A stretch of 64,000 nucleotides of DNA, taken from Saccharina japonica. Lineage: Eukaryota; Sar; Phaeophyceae; Laminariales; Laminariaceae. The DNA lies in contig MEHQ01001561.1 of the NCBI GenBank assembly GCA_008828725.1, forward strand, positions 231,001-295,000, given 5' to 3'. The notes beneath the pieces were generated by a model. It did no database searches. It had not been told where the DNA came from and was given only the letters and a program-made list of their open reading frames with translations. Position 1 is the first letter of the stretch. Every line of letters starts with the position of its first letter. The position numbers were made by a program, and so were the translations under genes. Below, piece after piece: positions 21,418 through 32,092 of this stretch.

Positions 21418-23568
21418 GCTATAAGGATGCTATAAGGGCCGTCGACCTCAAAGGCCCGCAAGCAGAGAGCCCACTGAAGTCAATCCATCGTTTCGTGCAC
21501 CACGTCGGAAAAAGGAGGTCATGCCCCGGCGATCCCAAGCGGCGATGCTTCGGCGATCCCAAGCGACGATGCTTCGGCGATCCTAGGCGATAATGCTCAA
21601 ACGATCCCAGAGGATGATTCTCTGGCGATCCATCATGCTGGTACTTCGCGACCCCAGCAGAAGATGATGCTCCGGCCATGCGGTATGCCGATGCTCCAGC
21701 AATCCACGGCAATGATGCTCCGGCGATCCCAGATGCCCAGGCGATCCCAAAGANATGATGTCCCAGCGATATGCTAATGCTCCGATAACTCCAGATGATG
21801 ATGACCCGGCGACTTCAAATTCGAACGACGCTCCGATGAGCTCAAAAGATGATGATCCCGCGGGCTTAGTTGCTACGCCTCCGATTATACCAGATTACGG
21901 TGATCCAGCGACCTCAGGCGATGCTGCTCCCGGGAGGAGTGGAGGGCATCTTGGTGCTTTGTTGGGAGGTTTTGATTACCAAGATGTTTTATTGTCTTCC
22001 TTCGACAGTAGTTTGTTTGTCGTCAGCGGTGGGCATGTGCCGTACGTGAAAGCCTTGTAGGACAGTAAGACTGGCGCTCGGGTAGTAGGGGGTATTCTAA
22101 CACTCCCCCTCTATGATGCCATTGTTTTCACTATATGCCGCGTTTCGGCCACTCGGGCGAGTAGCTCTGTATCTCACTCAAAAAGTGGACTTGAAATTAA
22201 TGTGTTGACACAGCAGCGTAACCAACACAAGCCCTGGTAGGGGGGGGTATTCTAACACTCCCCCTCTGTGATGCCATTGTTTTCACTATATGCCGCGTTT
22301 CGGCCATTCGGGCGAGTCGCTCTGTATCTCACTCAAACAGTGGACTTGAAATTAATGTGCTGACACAGCGGTGCAACCAACCCAAGCCCTGGTGGTGCAT
22401 ATATCGCGGGTCCGAAAAAACATGAACACCGAAAAAACATGAACACCTTCTGAAGGCAACGGAATAAGGCTGTCACTCCGTCGAGTGGCTGTGAACGGCT
22501 GCAAACGAAGGGCCTTATAGTGAGCCCACCCCTCTTCCCTTGCACCAGTTTGAAGCGGGTCTGACGCGGGTCTCTATCAGTGTAGGCGAAATCAAGGCAC
22601 ACGCACGATACGTGGCAAAGGGGACACATGCTACGATAGAGGTGCACCATGTTTATTCTGAGCTTCTCACTTAAGGAGCGTCATACCTCACCGAAAACAA
22701 TATTTTGGAGGAGACTAAAAGTGCTGACGGATGAGAAATATCCTGACCGAAGTATGCTCTGAAACATTATTCGTCACAACAATGAAAGTCCGACGGATTT
22801 GGGTTAAGGAGCCCGATCGTTCAGAAAACGATTCAGCCAAAACGTGCTACGTCTACCGTAGCACGCGTCGGGGGTTTGCTGCCCCCGGTGCCCCCATTGT
22901 GTGCTATCAAAAGTTTGCGTTCGATATTTACCCTGTGCCTTTCTCGTTCTGGCGGTCAAGATGGTTGCTATGCGCGATTTAGAATAGAAAATAAGAGGAC
23001 GTGATGAGAAGGAAGAAGTGAGGACAGCAAATGGAGTAGATAAAGCTCAAGCCGGTACAGTAGTACGTACAGAAGGGAGTTAGTAGACTTTGTGCATCGG
23101 AGGGCTCTTTTTGTTTCCGTGGCTTTCTTATTTCTGAGAGTGCTTATGAGTGATCAACGTTGAAGCTTATGCAACATATTGTTAAGGATGGTAATGATAA
23201 CAATAACAATAGGGGCTGGGAAAGTATCGGGCAGCCCCTCAGTTGTGAGGAGCCCCGCGAGAGGAAACCGTCAGCAAAAAGTAAATGGGATCTACAAAAA
23301 TGAAAGCTACTACCAAAAGTACGACAACTAGACTACAGCACACCCTCGCCGTGGCAAAGTCGACTATTCATAACTGGGTCAGAACGGTTCTTAGTAGGAT
23401 GCAGCTCACCCTTCATGCGACTCGCCCAGCACCTCACGGTGCTTCGCGCTTGGTGCTAGCAATGTCTTCCTGGTCGGTGAAAACCCGACATGCTCCGTCC
23501 CGGCATTGTAGGGATGCGAGGGTCTATGGCCATACGACTACGGCCATGCATGAAAATGAAGTACCCCC

Positions 23569-23599
<31 letters not shown>

Positions 23600-23719
23600 G
23601 CTGTATAATTGCCTCCTCTCTGCCGCATAACTCCCTTTCCTTACGAATATTGGCCCCCCCCCCCCGCCCCGGCGTATATTTCCTCCTGCTATTCGGGCCG
23701 CGTCCATCGAGCATCGAAC
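21418..23719. repeat. 2302-bp direct repeat, unit 2
   Basis: It matches unit 1 base for base as far as I compared, including the 29-base C run. An N at 21754 is homologous to that at 19452, while the position homologous to 20973 reads C. Confidence 0.95.
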
Positions 23720-25870
23720 GCTATAAGGATGCTATAAGGGCCGTCGACCTCAAAGGCCCGCAAGCAGAGAGCCCACTGAAGTCAATCCATCGTTTCGTGC
23801 ACCACGTCGGAAAAAGGAGGTCATGCCCCGGCGATCCCAAGCGGCGATGCTTCGGCGATCCCAAGCGACGATGCTTCGGCGATCCTAGGCGATAATGCTC
23901 AAACGATCCCAGAGGATGATTCTCTGGCGATCCATCATGCTGGTACTTCGCGACCCCAGCAGAAGATGATGCTCCGGCCATGCGGTATGCCGATGCTCCA
24001 GCAATCCACGGCAATGATGCTCCGGCGATCCCAGATGCCCAGGCGATCCCAAAGAGATGATGTCCCAGCGATATGCTAATGCTCCGATAACTCCAGATGA
24101 TGATGACCCGGCGACTTCAAATTCGAACGACGCTCCGATGAGCTCAAAAGATGATGATCCCGCGGGCTTAGTTGCTACGCCTCCGATTATACCAGATTAC
24201 GGTGATCCAGCGACCTCAGGCGATGCTGCTCCCGGGAGGAGTGGAGGGCATCTTGGTGCTTTGTTGGGAGGTTTTGATTACCAAGATGTTTTATTGTCTT
24301 CCTTCGACAGTAGTTTGTTTGTCGTCAGCGGTGGGCATGTGCCGTACGTGAAAGCCTTGTAGGACAGTAAGACTGGCGCTCGGGTAGTAGGGGGTATTCT
24401 AACACTCCCCCTCTATGATGCCATTGTTTTCACTATATGCCGCGTTTCGGCCACTCGGGCGAGTAGCTCTGTATCTCACTCAAAAAGTGGACTTGAAATT
24501 AATGTGTTGACACAGCAGCGTAACCAACACAAGCCCTGGTAGGGGGGGGTATTCTAACACTCCCCCTCTGTGATGCCATTGTTTTCACTATATGCCGCGT
24601 TTCGGCCATTCGGGCGAGTCGCTCTGTATCTCACTCAAACAGTGGACTTGAAATTAATGTGCTGACACAGCGGTGCAACCAACCCAAGCCCTGGTGGTGC
24701 ATATATCGCGGGTCCGAAAAAACATGAACACCGAAAAAACATGAACACCTTCTGAAGGCAACGGAATAAGGCTGTCACTCCGTCGAGTGGCTGTGAACGG
24801 CTGCAAACGAAGGGCCTTATAGTGAGCCCACCCCTCTTCCCTTGCACCAGTTTGAAGCGGGTCTGACGCGGGTCTCTATCAGTGTAGGCGAAATCAAGGC
24901 ACACGCACGATACGTGGCAAAGGGGACACATGCTACGATAGAGGTGCACCATGTTTATTCTGAGCTTCTCACTTAAGGAGCGTCATACCTCACCGAAAAC
25001 AATATTTTGGAGGAGACTAAAAGTGCTGACGGATGAGAAATATCCTGACCGAAGTATGCTCTGAAACATTATTCGTCACAACAATGAAAGTCCGACGGAT
25101 TTGGGTTAAGGAGCCCGATCGTTCAGAAAACGATTCAGCCAAAACGTGCTACGTCTACCGTAGCACGCGTCGGGGGTTTGCTGCCCCCGGTGCCCCCATT
25201 GTGTGCTATCAAAAGTTTGCGTTCGATATTTACCCTGTGCCTTTCTCGTTCTGGCGGTCAAGATGGTTGCTATGCGCGATTTAGAATAGAAAATAAGAGG
25301 ACGTGATGAGAAGGAAGAAGTGAGGACAGCAAATGGAGTAGATAAAGCTCAAGCCGGTACAGTAGTACGTACAGAAGGGAGTTAGTAGACTTTGTGCATC
25401 GGAGGGCTCTTTTTGTTTCCGTGGCTTTCTTATTTCTGAGAGTGCTTATGAGTGATCAACGTTGAAGCTTATGCAACATATTGTTAAGGATGGTAATGAT
25501 AACAATAACAATAGGGGCTGGGAAAGTATCGGGCAGCCCCTCAGTTGTGAGGAGCCCCGCGAGAGGAAACCGTCAGNAAAAAGTAAATGGGATCTACAAA
25601 AATGAAAGCTACTACCAAAAGTACGACAACTAGACTACAGCACACCCTCGCCGTGGCAAAGTCGACTATTCATAACTGGGTCAGAACGGTTCTTAGTAGG
25701 ATGCAGCTCACCCTTCATGCGACTCGCCCAGCACCTCACGGTGCTTCGCGCTTGGTGCTAGCAATGTCTTCCTGGTCGGTGAAAACCCGACATGCTCCGT
25801 CCCGGCATTGTAGGGATGCGAGGGTCTATGGCCATACGACTACGGCCATGCATGAAAATGAAGTACCCCC

Positions 25871-25901
<31 letters not shown>

Positions 25902-26021
25902 GCTGTATAATTGCCTCCTCTCTGCCGCATAACTCCCTTTCCTTACGAATATTGGCCCCCCCCCCCCGCCCCGGCGTATATTTCCTCCTGCTATTCGGGC
26001 CGCGTCCATCGAGCATCGAAC
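23720..26021. repeat. 2302-bp direct repeat, unit 3
   Basis: It is the same unit again and ends in ATCGAACG, after which the sequence diverges (TGCTTATATTTC). An N at 25577 is homologous to 20973; the position homologous to 19452 reads G here. Confidence 0.95.
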
Positions 26022-26149
26022 GTGCTTATATTTCTGGACAGAGTGGTACATGGTATTAGCCGCATTCGCAACGGTGTGAAAATAGGTTTTGCTTCCGGCA
26101 AAGCCTACGACCAAGGCTACGGTAGGGTGGGCGGCGTCCCGAGGAGCGC

Positions 26150-28294
26150 TGGGGGGGGTACCTATTATCATGCATGGCCGTCGTCGTATGACCATATATC
26201 CTCGCATCCCCTGCAATGCCGGGTCGGAGCACGCCGAGTTTTCACCGACCAGGCAGACATCTGCTTGCACCAAACGCGAAGCACCGTGAGGTGGGTGGGT
26301 GCTCGGCGAGTCGCATGAAGGGCGAGCTGCATCCTACTAAGAACCGTTCGTGACAGTTATGATATCGACTTTGCCACGGCAGAGGGTGTGCTGTAGTCTA
26401 GTTGTCGTACTTTTGGTAGTAGCTTTCATTTTTGTAGATCCCATTTACTTTTTACTGACGGTTTCCTCTCGCGGGGCTCCTCACAACTGAGGGGCTGCCC
26501 GATACTTTCCCAGCCCCTATTGTTATTGTTATCACTACCATCCTTAAAAATATGTTGCATAAGCTTCAACGTTGATCACTCATAAGCACTCTCAGAAATA
26601 AGAAAGCCACGGAAACAAAAAGAGCCCTCCGATGCACAAAGTCTACTAACTCCCTTCTGTACGTACTACTGTACCGGCTTGAGCTTTATCTACTCCATTT
26701 GCTGTCCTCACTTCTTCCTTTTCATCACGTCCTCTTATTTTCTATTCTAAATCGCGCATAGCAACCATCTTGACCGCCAGAACGAGAAAGGCACAGGGTA
26801 AATATCGAACGCAAACTTTTGATAGCACACAATGGGGGCACCGGGGGCAGCAAACCCCCGACGCGTGCTACGGTAGACGTAGCACGTTTTGGCTGAATCG
26901 TTTTCTGAACGATCGGGCTCCTTAACCCAAATCCGTCGGACTTTCATTGTTGTGACGAATAATGTTTCAGAGCATACTTCGGTCAGGATATTTCTCATCC
27001 GTCAGCACTTTTAGTCTCCTCCAAAATATTGTTTTCGGTGAGGTATGACGCTCCTTAAGTGAGAAGCTCAGAATAAACATGGTGCACCTCTATCGTAGCA
27101 TGTGTCCCCTTTGCCACGTATCGTGCGTGTGCCTTGATTTCGCCTACACTGATAGAGACCCGCGTCAGACCCGCTTCAAACTGGTGCAAGGGAAGAGGGG
27201 TGGGCTCACTATAAGGCCCTTCGTTTGCAGCCGTTCACAGCCACTCGACGGAGTGACAGCCTTATTCCGTTGCCTTCAGAAGGTGTTCATGTTTTTTCGG
27301 ACCCGCGATATATGCACCACCAGGGCTTGGGTTGGTTGCACCGCTGTGTCAGCACATTAATTTCAAGTCCACTGTTTGAGTGAGATACAGAGCGACTCGC
27401 CCGAATGGCCGAAACGCGGCATATAGTGAAAACAATGGCATCACAGAGGGGGAGTGTTAGAATACCCCCCCCTACCAGGGCTTGTGTTGGTTACGCTGCT
27501 GTGTCAACACATTAATTTCAAGTCCACTTTTTGAGTGAGATACAGAGCTACTCGCCCGAGTGGCCGAAACGCGGCATATAGTGAAAACAATGGCATCATA
27601 GAGGGGGAGTGTTAGAATACCCCCTACTACCCGAGCGCCAGTCTTACTGTCCTACAAGGCTTTCACGTACGGCACATGCCCACCGCTGACGACAAACAAA
27701 CTACTGTCGAAGGAAGACAATAAAACATCTTGGTAATCAAAACCTCCCAACAAAGCACCAAGATGCCCTCCACTCCTCCCGGGAGCAGCATCGCCTGAGG
27801 TCGCTGGATCACCGTAATCTGGTATAATCGGAGGCGTAGCAACTAAGCCCGCGGGATCATCATCTTTTGAGCTCATCGGAGCGTCGTTCGAATTTGAAGT
27901 CGCCGGGTCATCATCATCTGGGGTTATCGGAGCATTAGCATATCGCTGGGACATCATTTCTTTGGGATCGCCTGGGCATCTGGGATCGCCGGAGCATCAT
28001 TGCCGTGGATTGCTGGAGCATCGGCATACCGCATGGCCGGAGCATCATCTTCTGCTGGGGTCGCGAAGTATCAGCATGATGGATCGCCAGAGAATCATCC
28101 TCTGGGATCGTTTGAGCATTACCGCCTAGGATCGCCGAAGCATCGTCGCTTGGGATCGCCGAAGCATCGCCGCTTGGGATCGCCGGGGCATGACCTCCTT
28201 TTTCCGACGTGGTGCACGAAACGATGGATTGACTTCAGTGGGCTCTCTGCTTGCGGGCCTTTGAGGTCGACGGCCCTTATAGCATCCTTATAGC
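26150..28294 (-). repeat. Inverted, partial copy of the 2302-bp unit
   Basis: It is the reverse complement of unit positions 1 to about 2150. It lacks the final ~150 bp containing the C run and lacks a ~21-bp direct duplication (CATGAACACCGAAAAAA) that is present in all three direct units. It reads A and T where the direct units show N. It is separated from unit 3 by about 130 bp, so the four copies form a large imperfect inverted arrangement. Confidence 0.9.
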
Positions 28295-28377
28295 ACTACA
28301 TACACTCTAATGCCAATGGGCTCTTCACGGGTTATGACCTCATAATACCCGCGGATTGGGTCAGGAACTTTTTTAAT

Positions 28378-28500
28378 TCTCACGGGTCGGGTCGGGTCGG
28401 GTCGGGTCCGGTCGGGTCGGGTCCGGTCGGGTCCGGCAGGATCGGGTTGGATCGGATCGGATCGGGCCAGGAGGTTTTTTATCTCTCACGGATCGGGCTG
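28378..28500. repeat. GGGTC/GGTCC pentamer-like repeat
   Basis: Tandem CGGGT and CCGGT units followed by GGATC units. The surrounding 28295-29023 shows no supportable gene. Confidence 0.8.
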
Positions 28501-29023
28501 GGTCACCCTTTTCCGACCTGACCTAACCTGACCCGCGAGGTTTGATCCGACTCGTAAGCAGCCCCGGTTAAAACGGCGTGAACTTTTTTTCCGGGGGGGG
28601 TGAAACGGAGTCCCCCCCCCCGCAGAAAGTGCATTGTTTTGTGTCTCGCCTTGCTTGCAAGTATGAAAGTGGTACATATGTTGGGGCTGTTTCTTGTATA
28701 GTGTTGTTGTATTCCCTTTCTCTTGCGCAGGGAGATACGAGTTATTTCCGCCCGCCCCCCGCCGCTTCCTTCCTACGGGCAAGGAAAACAACTTTTGTTT
28801 CGTATTTCGCACGTGCCAAGTCCTTAGACAACGGGCACATACACGGCTTCCTCGGAGAGTCCGTTTTGTGATACGAGCACTGCTACAGAGTACAGGCTAT
28901 CCGCTAACAAAGATGCGAGTATACTGATAGCGGTTTTGTAGGACACGCCAAGCCGTTTTTGGCCTTATTGTACTGGTTTTAGTGTCAGGGAGCGGCCAGT
29001 CAAGGGGTCAAACTACTACGGAA

Positions 29024-29112
29024 CACAGAAATCAGAACCAAATTCGGTGTGTAAACATACTATAAGAAGGATAGGTGCCAAGCGTTGGCATCCATCGTGG
29101 GTTCTGCCTACT
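29024..29112. mobile_element. AATCAGAACC element, copy 1
   Basis: GAAATCAGAACCAAATTCGG and CCATCGTGGGTTCTGCCTAC form short inverted ends around a variable centre. It is related to 31434-31511 and 37644-37729. Confidence 0.6.
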
Positions 29113-29395
29113 ATACGGTATACCAGTATGATATACCCCCCCCATCAATAGTAAATAGCATGTTTACCTAGAAAACTGGGCTGAGGTTTACATGAAAAAA
29201 ACTGAGAACTTCAGAAGTTAAGGCAGCACGCACCGGAGGAGCACGTACGAAACAATATCCGATAACCCACTATTTACCCATTTTTGAGATCCATACAGGT
29301 GGGGTACACTAAAACTAAATAAACTAGACAAAAAAACAAAAATCGTTTTTCGTGAAAATCGCCCAGAAATCCCACCCCGCCCACTGGTTTGTTTT

Positions 29396-29788
29396 TCATT
29401 CTGATCTTTTTTTAGCAGTGTAGTGCTGTTTTGCCTGTTTGTGCTTCGCTGCGCGCAACGACCAATTCTCAAATAGGAACTCCAGCCTGGACCAATTTTT
29501 CGCCTCGTTCTGAACTCCTCCTCGCTCGGCGAACAAGCCTTCCAATGTTACACGCTGCCGTCCAAATCCTAGGCCTTTACAGGCCTTCCAGGGCAATGCC
29601 ATAACACTAGCCCACCCGACGAGCCGCAGATGCAGAAATGTGGAAGAATCGGGGACACCGGTTCTCCTGGCATTAACTACCAGCAGGTGTCCTGTTCTTC
29701 CCTCTAAGATGCTTCCTAGCACATAGCCGGTGATGACTTGCTGAGAGGTGTGGGAGAAGGGGCTTAGAAGATCCCCAACTCGATCCAT
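29396..29788 (-). CDS. Hypothetical ORF, 130 codons, unrecognised
   Basis: A single ATG-initiated frame with mixed amino-acid composition (MDRVGDLLSPFSHT..., ...MALPWKACKGLGFGR...) and no low-complexity bias, which makes it stand out from the other frames here. The C-terminal ~25 residues are Lys/Arg/Ala-rich. I recognise no domain. It lies 2.3 kb downstream of gene B on the same strand. It could be an unspliced gene, a fragment of a transposon protein or chance. Confidence 0.3.
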   Translation of the reverse strand: MDRVGDLLSPFSHTSQQVITGYVLGSILEGRTGHLLVVNARRTGVPDSSTFLHLRLVGWASVMALPWKACKGLGFGRQRVTLEGLFAERGGVQNEAKNWSRLEFLFENWSLRAAKHKQAKQHYTAKKRSE

Positions 29789-30429
29789 TATTGGTCACGG
29801 TTTCTGAGGGAACTATCTTAGTTTATTATTTCCTTCCCGATACGTTGGCAGTAGATATACATCTACATGTATGCACAGTACCAGCTCTCTCATAAGAAAG
29901 AGCCGAATGAGAAATCAAGCCGTACATTTCTGGGAAAACAAGACGTTCTGGAGTGGTTATGCTGAAGTTAGTGTGAAACACGCCCTTTTTCTTAAATAAG
30001 AAATGGACAATCTAGCCTGGGCAAGTTTCTCGGTTTCGTATTCGAGGGCCGGTACTGTACGTTTCATCTGGGCAGGCTAGTCGTCATGGTATTGGCTTGA
30101 AGCGTTAGCGTATTCAGGGTGGAGGGGTATGCATTTACGGTTGGGTTTCTTTTTTTTTTACCAGCATGGTATATGCCGAATCAAAAGTATCGGCAGAAGG
30201 ACGAGACGGCTCCTTGCAAGATTAAGCTGCAAACAACTACAACAGATACAACAGAAACAACACAGTACCAATACTGTACCTCCTGGTATAGTCTACTTGT
30301 GTACGGCATTTATGTGTTACATTGCCCTGCCTTCCTAACTTTGCTCTCGTTGTCATCAAAGCTCTCGGCAGAAATGGGGTACAAGTCCTCGAACCAACCA
30401 ACGAGGGTTATCTCGAGACAATCGAACGA
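29789..30429. other. No gene recognised
   Basis: No clear exon, element or array. Short frames near 30119-30457 overlap a non-repetitive stretch but carry no motif I know. Confidence 0.4.
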
Positions 30430-30950
30430 CGACAATAGTAACAAGAACAACTGCTAAGGCAACAACTGATAAGATAACAACTGCCAAGAAATAGCTGCTA
30501 AGACAACAACTGCTAAGAAAACAACTGCAAAGAAAACAACTGCCAAAAAAACAGCTGCCAAGAAAACAACTGGTTAGAAAACAACTGCTAAGAAAACAAC
30601 TGCTAACACTACAACTGCCAAGAAAAAAACTGCTAACACAACAACTGCTAAGACAACAACTGCTAAGTAAGGCAACAACTGCGATTACAATAACTGCCGA
30701 GACAACAACTGCTAAGACAACAACTGCTAAGACAACAACCTCTAAGGCAACAACTGCTAAGACAACAACCTCTAAGGCAACAACTGCTAAGACAACAACT
30801 GATAAGGCAACAACTGCTAAGACAACAACTGATAAGGCAACAACTGCTACAAAAACATCTGCCAACACAACTGTTAACACAACAACTGCTAACACAACAA
30901 CTGCTAGCACAACAACTGCTAACACAACACCTGCTGACACAACAAGTCAG
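30430..30950. repeat. 15-bp minisatellite (ACAACTGCTAAGACA)
   Basis: About 34 units with variants (AAGAAA, AACACA, AAGGCA). The period divides by three, giving long Val/Leu or Cys/Ser frames on the minus strand, which I reject as genes. Confidence 0.9.
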
Positions 30951-31364
30951 GGAACGAGAAACCTCGTAAATCTGCGTCGTCTGTGCCCCCCCGGGTACAC
31001 CACAACCCCCCACACTTTCCCACTATCACGGCCTCCACACGCAGCACACCAGAGCGATTGCGACGCTCCGATGTAAAATGTACCCTATTGTTTACGTAAG
31101 GAAGGGGTGACTACGTGCCTACCACCTACTATTACGAGAGAACAGACTCATCCCACGGTATACCATAAAGGGGTTGCAGTTAGTTTTTGCCGTCTGAGGC
31201 AAATATTTTGTCACTGGGACCAGTTGAGCTCTTCGAGTGAGAAACTACCGGCTCGTATGGTACTTTTACGTGTACATTTGTATTACGACTAGCCACATAA
31301 ATGTTGGTCGGGAATCGCGCGAACAAGCGCTCCTTTGAAGCCATATTTCGGGTGACTTACAAAT

Positions 31365-31395
31365 AGTTTTGAGCTCCTCATGTGAGGAGCTCATA
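31365..31395. other. Perfect palindrome GAGCTCCTCATGTGAGGAGC
   Basis: The GAGCTCCTCA/TGAGGAGCTC hairpin sits in a ~100-bp block that recurs at 58464-58560 (both preceded by GGTCGGG...GCGCGAAC and ATTTCGGGTGA-like sequence, and followed by CCCTACCGTGG). A third palindrome of this type lies at 39828-39853. Confidence 0.7.
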
Positions 31396-31433
31396 GAATA
31401 AGCCGCCACCCCTACCGTGGCTTTGCCCAACAT

Positions 31434-31511
31434 AGTAATCAGAACCAAATATGGTGTGTATACATTAGGGGGGATGTATGATTTTTGGGTCCATCGTGGG
31501 TTCTGATTACT
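31434..31511. mobile_element. AATCAGAACC element, copy 2
   Basis: The ends AGTAATCAGAACCAAATATG and CATCGTGGGTTCTGATTACT include a 13-bp perfect inverted repeat (AGTAATCAGAACC). Shortly downstream comes ACTACATTAGCCCACCCG, also found after the copy at 37644. Confidence 0.75.
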
Positions 31512-31691
31512 TTCTTACTACATTAGCCCACCCGGAGATAGTACTCTAATACAACCACGATGTGCATCGATGCTGACAATGTTTTTACGAGCTTATGCGG
31601 GTTTCTAGTTTACGCGGCGACGCGTGCTTGCCTTCTAGGGGTAGCACCCTATTATTTTGAGGCTATGATAATCACTTGACTATAGTATAGG

Positions 31692-31900
31692 AACTCTATA
31701 CCTCACACAAAAAAAACGAATTTGAGAAAAACTAAAAGTGCAATCCGATGAACAAATCCGAGAGCCTGGGTGTATCACGAACAAATACTGTTAATTACTA
31801 ATGTTGTTCCCACAATTTTGGGTTAAGGAACCCGGTCGGTCAGAAAAAAAAGGCCAAAAAGTGGTATCAGGCATGCCCTGTCCTGGCACGCGTCTGGGCG
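31692..31900 (+). mobile_element. GTGCACC element, decayed partial copy
   Basis: CTATACCTCAC, AACTAAAAGTGCAATCCGA, TTTTGGGTTAAGGAACCCGG and GCCAAAAAGTGGTATC follow the family order, but both termini are lost. Confidence 0.5.
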
Positions 31901-32092
31901 CCAAAAAAAGGTACAGTACCCCTTTCGAGATCGATGATGCTTCAAAATCTACGACCAACCGCGGAATAATCTCCGAAACGAAAAAAAACAAACAGGACCG
32001 AGGGCATTCGCTGTTCGAACAATGCCTCCCGACGCCCACGAGTTGACGGCAGTTACAAACTTTCTGCTTGCGCGAGCTCCTAGCGACAGCTA

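Noticed and set aside
30356..31013. Minus-strand frames of repeated LAVVV or CCLSS residues
   Set aside because: A product of the 15-bp minisatellite whose period divides by three.
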